Assembly: GCF_014647535.1 (NCBI RefSeq)
Contig: NZ_BMPJ01000004.1
Span: 49,763-113,762 of the forward strand
Length of the DNA: 64,000 nucleotides
Source: Thermus composti
Lineage (GTDB): Bacteria > Deinococcota > Deinococci > Deinococcales > Thermaceae
Direction of reading: 5' to 3'
The position numbers were made by a program, and so were the translations under genes. The notes beneath the pieces are model-generated. The model saw only the letters and a list, made by a program, of their open reading frames with translations, did no database searches and had not been told where the DNA came from. The number at the start of each line of letters is the position of its first letter. Positions within the stretch are counted from its first letter, which is position 1. This document shows positions 27,227-37,451 of this stretch, one piece after another.

Positions 27227-29127
27227 GCCGGCCTCCTTAAAGCACCGATCCAGAGGAGAAGGTGGATCCCGTAGGCCAAGAGGAGGTAGGCGGGCTCCCC
27301 TTGGAGGAAAGCCCAGAACCCGTAGGCGGCAAGGAGCAGGAGGACCGCCCCAAGCCCCGAGGAAAACCCTAGGCTTCCTGGGAGGAGAAGGCGCACCAGC
27401 CGGGACCAGAGGGCGGGCGGCGCGCCCTTAGGCCTGGGGAGGAAGAAGGCCAGGAGATGGTAGACCAAGAGGAGGAAAAGGGTGAGAAAGGCCCAGACCC
27501 TGGCCCCTTGGGGCAGGGGGAGGGAGAGGCCCAGAAAGCCCCGCAGGGGGTCTTCCAGGAAGCGGGTCCAGGCCACCTGGAGAAGGGTTAGGTAGAGGGT
27601 CCGGGCCGAGGGGCCGGGCGTCCTCTCCCCCCAGGGGTCGGTCCCGAGGCCCAGCGCGGCCCGGACGCCCCCGTCCCAGGGGGCCTTGGCGTAGGCCTCG
27701 GCCGCCTTGCCCTTCAGGGCCAGGGCGAAGGGCAGGCCGCTTGCCCCAAGAAGGGCTGCCGCCTCCTTGGGGGCCTCGGAAAGGAGGGCGTAGCCCAGGT
27801 GGGCCTTAACGGCGGGAAGGGCGGGAAGGCCCCGCAGGAAGTCCTGGGCGGCCTCGGTGGCCAGGGTGCCCCGGTCCAGGGGCGGGGCGAAGAGGGCCTC
27901 CCGGGCCCTCTGGTCTAGCCCGTAGAGGAGGACCCCGCCCACGAGGAGAAGGAGAAGCCCTAAGGCCAAGGCCCGCTCCCCCAAGGAGGCGTAGGCCAGG
28001 GTGAGGTGCCTTAGGCGGAGGAGGGGGTGGCGGAAAAACCCCCTAAGGAACCCGCCCACGGGCTTCAGGTCCCTAAGCTGGGCGGGGAGGTAGAGGAGGA
28101 AGAGGTAGAGGAGAAGGGCCAGGTAGGCCACGGCCAGGGTCCCCAGGGCAAGCCGCCCCTCTGGGAGGGCCGGGGGGAGCCAGGCCTTTAGCCACCCCAG
28201 GGCCTCCCGGTAGCGCAGGGCCTCCTCGGGGTGGCCTTGGGCCTCGAGGGCCTCGGCCACTTCATGGAAAAACTCCAGTGAGTTTGGGAAGAGGGGGGTG
28301 GCGGCAAGGAGGGTCTCTGCCAGGGCCCGGGCCCTTTCCGGGTCCTCCCGGAGGAGGGCCCGGGCGGCCTCCGCCATGCGGACCACCCCTTCCTGGCCGT
28401 GGAAAAGCTCCGGGCGGTGGCCCCGTCCCCTTAGGCTTTCCCGGTAGGCGGCGAGGTCTTCCGGGGTGAGGTCCTTGGGGTCTAGGGCCCAGTAGGCGAA
28501 GTAGGGCCAGGGCCTTGGTGGTTGGAAGAAGTCCAGGAGGGGTTTCAAGGAGGCCAGGTCCTCCTCCTTTCCTTCAAAGGGGAGGGGAGGGAAGGGGAGG
28601 GCTAGGGTCCTTCCCGTTTCCAAAAGGGCCTCGGGCCCCGGCCTTAGCTCCTTGATGCGGGCCGGGGCGAAGTGGAAGCGTAGGCCCTCTCCCTCCAGGC
28701 CCGCCTCCACCACCAAAAGCCCCTGGGCCACGTAGACCCGGTTTCCCTCCACCAAAGGCCCAAGCCAGTCCCCGGGCGGCAGGGGGACGAGGCCCCAGGG
28801 GAGCCTTAGCCCATCGGGGGTGAGGCTTGGGGGCTCGGGGGGGAGGACCTGGAAGCGGGCCTCCAAAGGCCCCGAGGGCAGGGAGAGGACCAGGCGGTAG
28901 TGGCCGGGGTCCTTGGGGGTGAGGGTGAGGGAGAAGCGGCCTTCTCGGACCTCCACCTCCAGGGTCTCCGTCCCGTGGGGACCCTCTAGGAGGAGGGGGA
29001 AGCGGCCCTGGGGCAGGTTTTCGCCCTCGAGGACCAAGGGCTCTCCCGCCGGGGCCCTTTCGGGGAGGCGGAGGGTCTGCGCCAGGGCCCAGGAGGCTAG
29101 GGCCAAGAGGACCATCAGGGCGCGCAT
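27223..29127 (-). CDS. Large membrane protein of unknown function with exported N-terminal domains
   Basis: I do not recognise this 634-residue protein. It shows a signal peptide (1-16, ending ALAQ) and an Ig-like beta domain (about 18-95; RLPERAPAGEPLVLEGENLPQG, GHYRLVLSLPSG). A second exported domain (about 100-190) is followed by a helical TPR-like part (about 240-320; ARALLREDPERARALAETLLAATP, ALEAQGHPEEALRYREALG). Several membrane helices (about 330-355, 390-410, 520-545, 565-600, 605-630) follow. It heads an operon with the aldolase and the LEA-2 lipoprotein. No SD is seen and a TAGAAT lies six bases before the ATG, so the mRNA is probably leaderless from a promoter shared with sdaAB. 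Confidence 0.78.
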   Translation of the reverse strand: MRALMVLLALASWALAQTLRLPERAPAGEPLVLEGENLPQGRFPLLLEGPHGTETLEVEVREGRFSLTLTPKDPGHYRLVLSLPSGPLEARFQVLPPEPPSLTPDGLRLPWGLVPLPPGDWLGPLVEGNRVYVAQGLLVVEAGLEGEGLRFHFAPARIKELRPGPEALLETGRTLALPFPPLPFEGKEEDLASLKPLLDFFQPPRPWPYFAYWALDPKDLTPEDLAAYRESLRGRGHRPELFHGQEGVVRMAEAARALLREDPERARALAETLLAATPLFPNSLEFFHEVAEALEAQGHPEEALRYREALGWLKAWLPPALPEGRLALGTLAVAYLALLLYLFLLYLPAQLRDLKPVGGFLRGFFRHPLLRLRHLTLAYASLGERALALGLLLLLVGGVLLYGLDQRAREALFAPPLDRGTLATEAAQDFLRGLPALPAVKAHLGYALLSEAPKEAAALLGASGLPFALALKGKAAEAYAKAPWDGGVRAALGLGTDPWGERTPGPSARTLYLTLLQVAWTRFLEDPLRGFLGLSLPLPQGARVWAFLTLFLLLVYHLLAFFLPRPKGAPPALWSRLVRLLLPGSLGFSSGLGAVLLLLAAYGFWAFLQGEPAYLLLAYGIHLLLWIGALRRPA

Positions 29128-29132
29128 GGCGG

Positions 29133-29139
29133 TATTCTA
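29133..29139. promoter_or_regulatory. Shared bidirectional -10 element (sdaAB / 634-residue membrane protein)
   Basis: TATTCT (29133-29138) on the plus strand and TAGAAT (29139-29134) on the minus strand occupy almost the same bases. Each is followed by exactly six bases and a start codon: GTG 29145 and ATG 29127. The intergenic region is only 17 bp, and neither gene has an SD. Neither strand shows a good -35. Confidence 0.65.
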
Positions 29140-29144
29140 CAACC

Positions 29145-29807
29145 GTGGGACTCTTGGACATGATCGGCCCGGTGATGGTGGGGCCCTCCTCCAGCCACAC
29201 GGCGGGGGCCTGCCGCCTGGCCCTCCTCGCCCGCTACCTCCTCGGGGAGAAGCCCAAGCGGGTGGAGTTCGGCCTCCACGGCTCCTTCGCCAAGACGGGC
29301 AAAGGCCACGGCACCCACCTGGCCCTGGTGGCGGGGGTTTTGGGCCTTAAGCCCGACGACGAGAGGCTAAAGGAGAGCCTTTCCCTGGCGGAGCGGGAGG
29401 GGGTGGAGGTGGTCTTCAAGGAGGTGGAGCTAGGGGACGTCCACCCCAACACGGTGCGGATGGCCTTGGAGGGGGAGAAGGAGCGCCTCGTGGTCACGGG
29501 AAGCTCTTTGGGCGGGGGGGTGGTTCGGGTTTTTGACGTGGACGGGTTTGAGGTGCGGATCACGGGGAGCGCCCCCACCCTGGTGGTGAAGAACGTGGAC
29601 ACCCCCGGGGTGGTGGCCCGGGTAGCCCGCATCCTGGCGGACGACGAGGTGAACATCGCCTACCTCACGGTAAGCCGCAAAAAGCGGGGCGGGGAGGCCA
29701 TGATGAGCATTGAGATGGACCGCCCCCTCACGGAAAAGCCCCTGGAGTACCTGGCCTACCTCTCCTACATCCTCTGGGTGCGGCAGATCCCCCCGGTCAT
29801 GGATTAG
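29145..29807 (+). CDS. sdaAB: L-serine dehydratase, iron-sulfur-dependent, beta subunit
   Basis: The beta chain of the two-subunit [4Fe-4S] L-serine ammonia-lyase converts serine to pyruvate and ammonia. It has 220 residues: a catalytic-support domain with the hallmark GPSSSHTAG (13-21) and HGSFAKTGKGHGT (about 45-57), then a C-terminal ACT domain (about 145-215; NVDTPGVVARVARILADDEVNIAYL). The alpha chain (sdaAA), which carries the cluster cysteines, is not next to it and must lie elsewhere if the enzyme is active. The GTG start keeps the LLDMIGPVM N-terminus; an ATG at 29160 is less likely. Confidence 0.93.
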   Translation: MGLLDMIGPVMVGPSSSHTAGACRLALLARYLLGEKPKRVEFGLHGSFAKTGKGHGTHLALVAGVLGLKPDDERLKESLSLAEREGVEVVFKEVELGDVHPNTVRMALEGEKERLVVTGSSLGGGVVRVFDVDGFEVRITGSAPTLVVKNVDTPGVVARVARILADDEVNIAYLTVSRKKRGGEAMMSIEMDRPLTEKPLEYLAYLSYILWVRQIPPVMD

Positions 29808-30755
29808 GCGGCGGGAAGCCTTAGGGCCAGGCAGGCCCCGCCCAGCGCCCCTTTGGCCTCCTCCAGCCGCCCCCCGTGGGCCTCGGCCACCCGTTTGGCG
29901 GTGTGGAGGCCTAGGCCGCTACCCCCCCGGTTGCCCGGCCCCTGGCGGAAGGGTTGGGCCAGGACCTCGAGGGGCAGGGGAAGCCCGGGGCCGTCGTCCT
30001 CCACCCGGAGGCACCCCGGGGCCACCTCCACCCGGACCCGGGTTCGCGCGTGGCGCAGGGCGTTTTCCAGGAGGTTGGCCAGGGCCCGCTCCAGGAGGGT
30101 CCGCTCCCCCCGGGCAAGCCCCGCCCCCGCCACTTCCAGCCGCACCCCCCGCCTTTCGGCCTCCTCCCGGTAGCGGAGGAGGAGGTCTTCCGCCAGGGCC
30201 CTGAGGTTCAGGGTCTCGCCCCGGGGCGGGCGGGCCTCGAGGCGGGAGAGGGTGAGGAGGTTTTCCACCAGGACGAGGCCCTGGGAGAGTTCCTTCCGGA
30301 GGCGGCTTAAGAGCCCTACCCGCTTTTCCTTGCCCAAGTGGTCGGCCCCTTCCAGGTATTCCAGGGCCCGGATGGCGGAAAGGAGGGGGGTCTTTAGGTC
30401 GTGGGCCAAGGCGGCGTAGAAGGCTTCCCGGGCCTCCAAAAGCGCCCTCAGGCGGTCTAAAAGCTCGGCGAAGCGGGCCCTTAGGAGGGCCACCTCGGCG
30501 GGGGGTGGCTCCTTGGGAGGGGGAAGGTTGAAGGCCACCTCCTCCTTCCAGGAGAGGTAGGCCAGGGCCCGGGTGAGTTCCTCCAGGGGGCGGAGGAGGC
30601 TTTGGGCCAGGAAGTACCCCACCCCGCCCGAGACCAGGGCCAGGAGGAGGAGCCAGAGGAAAAGGGGAAACCAAGGCCCTTCCCTCAGGAGGCCCAGGGT
30701 GAGGACCAGGACCAGGTTGGGAAGGAAGGCGAGGAGGGCGATAACCAGGGCGAGC

Positions 30756-30772
<17 letters not shown>
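29804..30772 (-). CDS. Membrane sensor histidine kinase without adjacent response regulator
   Basis: This 322-residue two-component sensor has two membrane helices (about 6-28 and 35-58) with an extremely short outside loop, a HAMP-like linker (about 58-115), HisKA with phospho-acceptor H124 in LAHDLKTP, and HATPase_c with the N box [15 protein letters not shown] and GSGLGLH. The tiny external loop suggests that it senses the membrane or an intracellular cue. It overlaps the lepA stop by 17 bp, and no response-regulator gene is present, so its partner is unlinked. The stop interlocks with sdaAB (TTAG). Confidence 0.93.
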
Positions 30773-32579
<1,807 letters not shown>

Positions 32580-32586
32580 CCTTCTC

Positions 32587-32615
32587 ATCCTCGGGGCTAC
32601 CTGTGGGAAAGTCAA
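32587..32615 (-). promoter_or_regulatory. Predicted lepA promoter
   Basis: On the minus strand TTGACT (32615-32610), 17 bases and GAGGAT (32592-32587) precede the ATG at 32579 by seven bases. The -35 is good, the -10 poor. GAGG could instead act as a Shine-Dalgarno for the same ATG. Confidence 0.45.
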
Positions 32616-32638
32616 GGGCTTTCCCTTAGGCATGCGGC

Positions 32639-32667
32639 TTGACAGGCCCATGTCCCCGTGATAAGCT
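32639..32667 (+). promoter_or_regulatory. Promoter of tRNA-Val
   Basis: TTGACA (32639-32644), a 17-base spacer and TAAGCT (32662-32667) predict a start near 32674, about five bases before the mature tRNA. The -35 is a consensus match. Confidence 0.72.
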
Positions 32668-32678
32668 TCTTGGCGCTG

Positions 32679-32753
32679 GGGCGGCTAGCTCAGCGGAAGA
32701 GCGCTCGCCTCACACGCGAGAGGTCGTAGGTTCAAGTCCTACGCCGCCCACCA
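32679..32753 (+). tRNA. tRNA-Val (CAC)
   Basis: The cloverleaf folds completely. Acceptor GGGCGGC (32679-32685) pairs with GCCGCCC (32743-32749), the D arm is GCTC/GAGC, the anticodon stem CTCGC/GCGAG carries the loop CTCACAC with anticodon CAC (Val, GUG), the variable loop has five bases, and the T arm is GTAGG/CCTAC with TTCAAGT. The discriminator is A and the CCA end is encoded (32751-32753). A terminator follows at once. Confidence 0.97.
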
Positions 32754-32763
32754 AAGGGCAGAA

Positions 32764-32795
32764 CCCCCGGGGTTGGAGGCCTCGGGGGCTTTTTT
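32764..32795 (+). terminator. Intrinsic terminator of tRNA-Val
   Basis: CCCCCG (32764-32769) pairs with CGGGGG (32783-32788), the intervening bases can extend the stem, and a run of six T follows (32790-32795). Confidence 0.8.
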
Positions 32796-32886
32796 GCGAC
32801 CACCGGGAAGGGTCGTGTGTATACGGCCAAAATCCTTGGCGCGGCCCAACCCAGGAGATGGGCCTCGAGCCCAGGGCCGGGGGGTG

Positions 32887-32926
32887 AGGAGGGCAAGCGG
32901 GGCCTTAAGGCCCCGCTTGCCCTCCT
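32887..32926. terminator. 40-bp perfect palindrome 3' of secDF
   Basis: Bases 32887-32926 are a perfect inverted repeat centred on CCTTAAGG (arm AGGAGGGCAAGCGGGGCC). It begins eight bases after the secDF stop on the minus strand. As RNA it would form an unusually strong hairpin with a four-base loop at most. There is no T-run on the minus-strand side, so it may act as a Rho-independent-like pause, a 3' stabiliser, or a barrier against reading through from tRNA-Val (TTTA follows on the plus strand). Confidence 0.7.
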
Positions 32927-32933
32927 TTAGGGC

Positions 32934-35135
32934 CTAGGCGGGCTTGGTCCTTTTCGCCCGGTAGTTCCTCCAGAGGACCACCAGGGCGCTCACCACGTAG
33001 ATGGAGCTGTAGGTGCCCACGAAGATCCCCACGAAGATGGCCAGGGCGAAGTCCCGGAGGACGCTTCCTCCCAGGAAGAGGAGGGCCAGGATGGGGAGGA
33101 GGGTGGTGAGGCTCGTCATCACCGTGCGGGAAAGGGTCTGGTTGATGGAGCGGTTGACCACCTCGGCGTAGGGAAGGCCCCGTAGGAGCTTTTGGTTTTC
33201 CCGGATGCGGTCGGAGATCACGATGGAGTCGTTGATGGAATAACCCACCACGGTGAGGAAGGCGGCGATGGTGGGGATGGAGAACTCCAGGCCCAGAAAG
33301 CTATACATCCCCGCCACGATGGCCACGTCGTGGGCCACGGCCAGGACGCTGGCCACGCCGAAGGTCCAGTCAAAGCGGAAGGCCACGTAGATGAGGATGA
33401 GGCCAAGCCCCACCAGGACCGCCATGAGGGCGTTTCTGCGAAGCTCCTGCCCGATGGCGGGCCCCACGGTTTCCGAGGTGAGGACCGTGGCCTTAAGCTC
33501 TTGGGCGAAGCGCTTTTCCAGGGCGATCCGCGCCTCGTCCTGAAGGGGCGGGAGCTTCACCAGAAACTCCTTGAAGTCCGCCGTGGGGGCCTGGACCTGA
33601 GTGATCACCGCCTCTTTGGCGGGGAGGCCTTCCTCTTCCAGGAACCGCCTGAGGGTGTCCACCCCCACCTCCGGGGAGGTTCTTAGGGTGTAGGCGGTTC
33701 CCCCGGTGAAGTCAATGGAGTAGTTGAAGCCCTTGGTGAGGGCGAGGCTCCCGGCGACCAGGGCCAGGAGGAGGCTCGCCGCCGTGATGTAGCGGGCCGG
33801 CCCTATGAAGTCAAACCGGGGGTCCACGAGCCACATGGGGGGGCGGATCTCCCCCCGCTCCGCCAGGCGCTCCAGGAGGAAGCGGCTGAAGACCAGGTTG
33901 GAGAAGACGCTGGCCACCACGCCGATGGCCAGGACCACGGCGAAGCCCCGCACGGGACCGGTGGCGTACTGGTAAAGGGCCGCCGCCGCCAGGAGGTGGG
34001 CGGCGTTCACGTCCAGGATGGTGAGGGTGGAGTGCTTGAACCCCTCGGGGATGGCCTGGCGGAACCGCTTGCCGGCCCTAAGCTCCTCCTTGATCCGCTC
34101 AAAGGAGAGGACGTTGCCGTCCACCGCGGCCCCCAGGGTGAGGACTAAGCCGGCGATGCCCGGGAGGGTGAGGGTGGCCCCGAGGCCCGAGAGCATCCCC
34201 AGGATGAGGACCGAGGTGTAGAGGAGGCCCAAGGAGGCCACCAGGCCGAGGCCCACCCCGTAGTAGGCGAAGATGAGGAGGAAGATGGCCAAGGTGCCGA
34301 TGAGGGCGGCCCGGATCCCCGCCTGGATGGCGTCTTGGCCCAAGGTGGGGCCGATGGCCCGGATCTCCGCCACCTCCAGGGGCACGGGCAGGGCGCCGGA
34401 GCGCAGGACGAGGGCGATCTCGCTCGCCTCCTCGAGGCTGGAAAGCCCTTCAATGACCGCCTGCCCCCCGGTGATGGCCTGGCGGATCACGGGGGCGGTG
34501 TAGACATTGCCGTCCAAGACGATAGCGAGCCGCTTACCGATGTTCTGCCGGGTGACCTCCTCAAACTTCTTGGCCCCTTCCGGAGTGAAGGTGAGGGAGA
34601 CCTGGGGGCGGCCGAACTGGTCAAAGACCGCCCGGGCGTCGGCTAAGTCGGCACCGGTGAGGAGGGGGGGGCCCAGGTCCTCGGGCTTGATGAGCTCCTT
34701 TTCCAGCTCCGCCCGGTTGAGCCTGGGGTTTTCCCGGAGCATCTGGTTGATCTCGGCCACGGTGAGGCCCGTGGCGCTGTCCTTGAGGATGCGGAACTCC
34801 AGGACGGCCCGTTGTCCGATGAGCTTCAGGGCCCGGTCCTGGTCGGCCTGGGAGAGGCCGGGAAGCTCCAGCACGATGCGTTTCTGCCCTTGAATCTGGA
34901 TCAGGGGCTCCGCCACCCCCAGGGCGTTGATCCGGTTCTCCAAGATGGTGCGGGCCTTTTCCAGGTCGTCCAGGGTGGGCCTGGGGACCTTGGCCTCCAG
35001 GACGATCCGCAGCCCTCCCTGGAGGTCCAGGCCCAGGTGGATCTTGGGCTCCTTGGGGGCCCAAGGTTTCCAGAGAAAGACCAAGGCTAGGAGCAAAAGC
35101 GCGAGGAGAAGGGCTCCGCTCAGGTTCTTCTTCAT
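32934..35135 (-). CDS. secDF: Fused protein-export membrane protein SecDF
   Basis: The proton-driven accessory of the Sec translocon completes export from outside the membrane. It is a natural SecD-SecF fusion, as in T. thermophilus, with 733 residues from the ATG at 35135 (AGGAGG at good spacing). The SecD half has TM1 (about 5-25), the large external P1 domain (LGLDLQGGLRIVLEA near its start), and TM2-6 with LTLGAAVDGNVLSFERIKEEL. The SecF half begins near residue 440 with TM7, FNYSIDFTGGTAYTL, and TM8-12 with TVVGYSINDSIVISDRIREN. It is the last gene of the rimP-nusA-infB cluster. Confidence 0.97.
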   Translation of the reverse strand: MKKNLSGALLLALLLLALVFLWKPWAPKEPKIHLGLDLQGGLRIVLEAKVPRPTLDDLEKARTILENRINALGVAEPLIQIQGQKRIVLELPGLSQADQDRALKLIGQRAVLEFRILKDSATGLTVAEINQMLRENPRLNRAELEKELIKPEDLGPPLLTGADLADARAVFDQFGRPQVSLTFTPEGAKKFEEVTRQNIGKRLAIVLDGNVYTAPVIRQAITGGQAVIEGLSSLEEASEIALVLRSGALPVPLEVAEIRAIGPTLGQDAIQAGIRAALIGTLAIFLLIFAYYGVGLGLVASLGLLYTSVLILGMLSGLGATLTLPGIAGLVLTLGAAVDGNVLSFERIKEELRAGKRFRQAIPEGFKHSTLTILDVNAAHLLAAAALYQYATGPVRGFAVVLAIGVVASVFSNLVFSRFLLERLAERGEIRPPMWLVDPRFDFIGPARYITAASLLLALVAGSLALTKGFNYSIDFTGGTAYTLRTSPEVGVDTLRRFLEEEGLPAKEAVITQVQAPTADFKEFLVKLPPLQDEARIALEKRFAQELKATVLTSETVGPAIGQELRRNALMAVLVGLGLILIYVAFRFDWTFGVASVLAVAHDVAIVAGMYSFLGLEFSIPTIAAFLTVVGYSINDSIVISDRIRENQKLLRGLPYAEVVNRSINQTLSRTVMTSLTTLLPILALLFLGGSVLRDFALAIFVGIFVGTYSSIYVVSALVVLWRNYRAKRTKPA

Positions 35136-35199
35136 GCTAACCTCCTTTATTCCCAAAGGGCCTGATGCCGCAAGCGCCGCAAGGAGCCGGGCCTAGAGC

Positions 35200-35484
35200 C
35201 TAGCCCCCTTCCAAGAGGAGCTTGCTGTAGAGGAGGTAGAGCCTGGGCCTTTCCGCTTCCTCCTGGGGCGTGGGCCTAGGGAGGGGGGCGGGCCGGGGCC
35301 GGAGGGGGGTGGGAACAGGGAGGGCGAGGGCGGGGAGGAGGGGGCTTGGGGAGGGCTTCTCCTCCTTGAGGAGGAGAACCGGTCCTTGGGGCAGAAGGCT
35401 GGCCTCCTTCCCCGGCCTCGGCCCCGGGAGGGTGAGCCCCTGGAGGGCTAGGGCAAGGCTTAGGGCGAGGAGGCCTCCCCGCAT
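35200..35484 (-). CDS. Small proline-rich secreted protein of unknown function
   Basis: The 94-residue ORF begins four bases after infB stops. It has a plausible signal peptide (MRGGLLALSLALALQG) and then a Pro/Leu/Arg-rich mature part with clusters such as PLRPRPAPLPRPTP, ending LYLLYSKLLLEGG. There is no known domain and no strong SD. The composition resembles periplasmic linker proteins, but high-GC random ORFs can look similar, so I rate it only moderately. Position inside the infB-secDF run on the same strand favours a real gene. Confidence 0.5.
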   Translation of the reverse strand: MRGGLLALSLALALQGLTLPGPRPGKEASLLPQGPVLLLKEEKPSPSPLLPALALPVPTPLRPRPAPLPRPTPQEEAERPRLYLLYSKLLLEGG

Positions 35485-35488
35485 GGCT

Positions 35489-37204
35489 TTAGGCGGGCAC
35501 CTCAACCACCTGGAAGGCTTCTATGATGTCCCCCACCCGGAAATCGTCAAAGCCTTCCAGGCCCAGGCCGCACTCGTATCCCTGGGCTACCTCCCGCACG
35601 TCCTCCTTGAAGCGCTTGAGGCTGGCGATGCGCCCCTTCCAGATCTCCTGGCCGTCCCTCAGGACCCGCACCTCGGCGTTCCGGGGGATCCGGCCCTGGA
35701 GGACCATGCACCCGGCCACCTGCTTGCCCGTGGGCAGGCGGAAGATGGCCCGCACCTCGGCCTGGCCCAGGACCTCCTCCTTGTACTGGGGCTCCTTCTG
35801 CCCCTTGATCATGTTGCGGACCTCGTCCACCAGGTCGTAGATGATGCGGAAGGTCTTGAGGAGGACGCCCTTCTCCTCCGCCTTCTTCTTCACCGAGCCC
35901 GGCGGGTTCACCCCGAAGGCCAAAATGGCGGCCCCTGCCGTCTGGGCCAAAAGGACGTCGGACTCCGTGGGGGCCCCCACCTGGGCCAGGAGGACGTTGA
36001 GCCTCACGTCCTCGGTGCTCTCCTTGGCCAGGATGTGCTGGATGGCCTCGAGGGAGCCCTGGGTGTCGGCCCGGAGGATCAGGTTCACCTCCTTCTTGCC
36101 CTCTTCCTGCAAGGTGCGGAGGAGATCGGCCATGGTCCGGGGGCGGCGGGCCTTCTCCTCCTCCTCCCGGGCGCGCCGCTCCTCCTTCCGCTCCTCGGCG
36201 ATCTCCTTGGCGGCCTCCAGGTCCGGCACCCACTCCACCACGTCCCCGGCGTGGGGGAGCTCCTGGAAGCCTAGGACCTGCACGGCGCTACCCGGCCCCG
36301 CCTCCTTGCGCTGGTTGCCGTCGGCGTCCATCATGGCCCGGATCCGCCCAAAGACCTCCCCGGCCACCACGTAGTCCCCCACCCGGAAGGTCCCTTCCTG
36401 GACCAGCATGTTGGCCACGACCCCCGCCTGCTTGTCCAGCTTGGACTCTAGGATCACCCCCTTAGGCTCGGCGTTGGGGTCCGCCCGGTAGTCCTCGAGG
36501 TCGGCGAGGAGGAGGATCATCTCCAAAAGGTCCTGCACCCCCTGCCCCGTCTTGGCGCTGATGGGGATCACGATGGCGTCGCCGCCGTACTCCTCGGGGA
36601 CGAAGCCCCGCTCCATGAGCTGCCGCTTCACCTTCTCGGGGTCCGCCTGGGGCAGGTCAATTTTGTTGATGGCGAAGATGAGCTTGGTCCCCGCCGCCTT
36701 GGCGTGGGCGATGGCCTCCTCTGTCTGGGGCATGATCCCGTCGTCGGCGGCGATGACGATCACGGCGATGTCCGCCACCCGGGCTCCCCGCTGCCTTATG
36801 GTGGTGAAGGCCTCGTGCCCCGGGGTGTCAATGAAGACGATGGTGCCCTGGGGGGTCTTCACCTCAAAGGCGCCCACGTGCTGGGTGATCCCCCCGGCCT
36901 CCTTCTCGGCGATGCGGCTTTTACGGAGGTAGTCCAAAAGGGTGGTCTTCCCGTGGTCCACGTGGCCCATGATGACCACCACGGGGGGGCGCTTAGGAAG
37001 GCTTTTTCGGCGCTCTTCCTCGGCCAGCTTCTCCTGGAGGCCCCGCTGCTCCCTAACCAGCTCCCGCACCGCCTCGGCGTCTTCCTCGCTTAGGGTGGAG
37101 GCGTGGGACTTGTAAGCCACCCCCATCTGGTCCAGGAGCTCCAAGAGCTCCTCGTTTTTCATGCCCAGCTCTTTAGCCAGCTGGTAGATCCTGACCTTGG
37201 CCAT
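35489..37204 (-). CDS. infB: Translation initiation factor IF-2
   Basis: This GTPase brings initiator tRNA to the 30S subunit. The 571 residues match the compact Thermus IF-2, which lacks the long N-terminal extension of enterobacteria. An N-terminal helix-bundle domain spans about 1-65. The G domain has G1 GHVDHGKT (80-87), DTPGHEAF and NKIDLP, followed by domains II, III and C2 (GYECGLGLEGFDDFRVGDIIEAF). It overlaps ylxR by 32 bp. The order nusA-ylxR-infB is the conserved bacterial cluster. Confidence 0.98.
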   Translation of the reverse strand: MAKVRIYQLAKELGMKNEELLELLDQMGVAYKSHASTLSEEDAEAVRELVREQRGLQEKLAEEERRKSLPKRPPVVVIMGHVDHGKTTLLDYLRKSRIAEKEAGGITQHVGAFEVKTPQGTIVFIDTPGHEAFTTIRQRGARVADIAVIVIAADDGIMPQTEEAIAHAKAAGTKLIFAINKIDLPQADPEKVKRQLMERGFVPEEYGGDAIVIPISAKTGQGVQDLLEMILLLADLEDYRADPNAEPKGVILESKLDKQAGVVANMLVQEGTFRVGDYVVAGEVFGRIRAMMDADGNQRKEAGPGSAVQVLGFQELPHAGDVVEWVPDLEAAKEIAEERKEERRAREEEEKARRPRTMADLLRTLQEEGKKEVNLILRADTQGSLEAIQHILAKESTEDVRLNVLLAQVGAPTESDVLLAQTAGAAILAFGVNPPGSVKKKAEEKGVLLKTFRIIYDLVDEVRNMIKGQKEPQYKEEVLGQAEVRAIFRLPTGKQVAGCMVLQGRIPRNAEVRVLRDGQEIWKGRIASLKRFKEDVREVAQGYECGLGLEGFDDFRVGDIIEAFQVVEVPA

Positions 37205-37451
37205 GCATCCCTCCCAGATGCGCCGCCAGGGCCTCGGCCAGGGCTTTGGCCTTGGCCCCGGCGAAGCGCCTTAGCTTCTTCTCCTTCCAGCACTCGGGGT
37301 TGTCGGGGCAGACGTAGGCCCCGCGCCCCGGGCGCTTGCCGCTTGGGTCCAGCACGAACCCTTCCGGGGTGAGGAGGATGCGCAGAAGCTCCCCCTTGGG
37401 CCGCCTCCTGCGGCAGGCCACGCACATCCGGATGGGAACGTGCCGGCTCAT
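37173..37451 (-). CDS. ylxR: YlxR family RNA-binding protein (DUF448)
   Basis: This 92-residue YlxR protein has the conserved RMCVACRRRRPKGELLRI (about 8-25) and GRGAYVC (42-48) forming a basic, probably RNA-binding pocket; Cys10, Cys13 and Cys48 recall a metal-bound variant. The family is encoded between nusA and infB in most bacteria and has been linked to RNase P and transcription regulation. It starts interlocked with the nusA stop (ATGA) and runs 32 bp into infB. Confidence 0.92.
   Translation of the reverse strand: MSRHVPIRMCVACRRRRPKGELLRILLTPEGFVLDPSGKRPGRGAYVCPDNPECWKEKKLRRFAGAKAKALAEALAAHLGGMHGQGQDLPAG

Noticed and set aside
29145..29807. Complete L-serine dehydratase
   Set aside because: Only the beta chain with the ACT domain is here; the alpha chain with the cluster cysteines is not adjacent, so function in this locus alone cannot be claimed.
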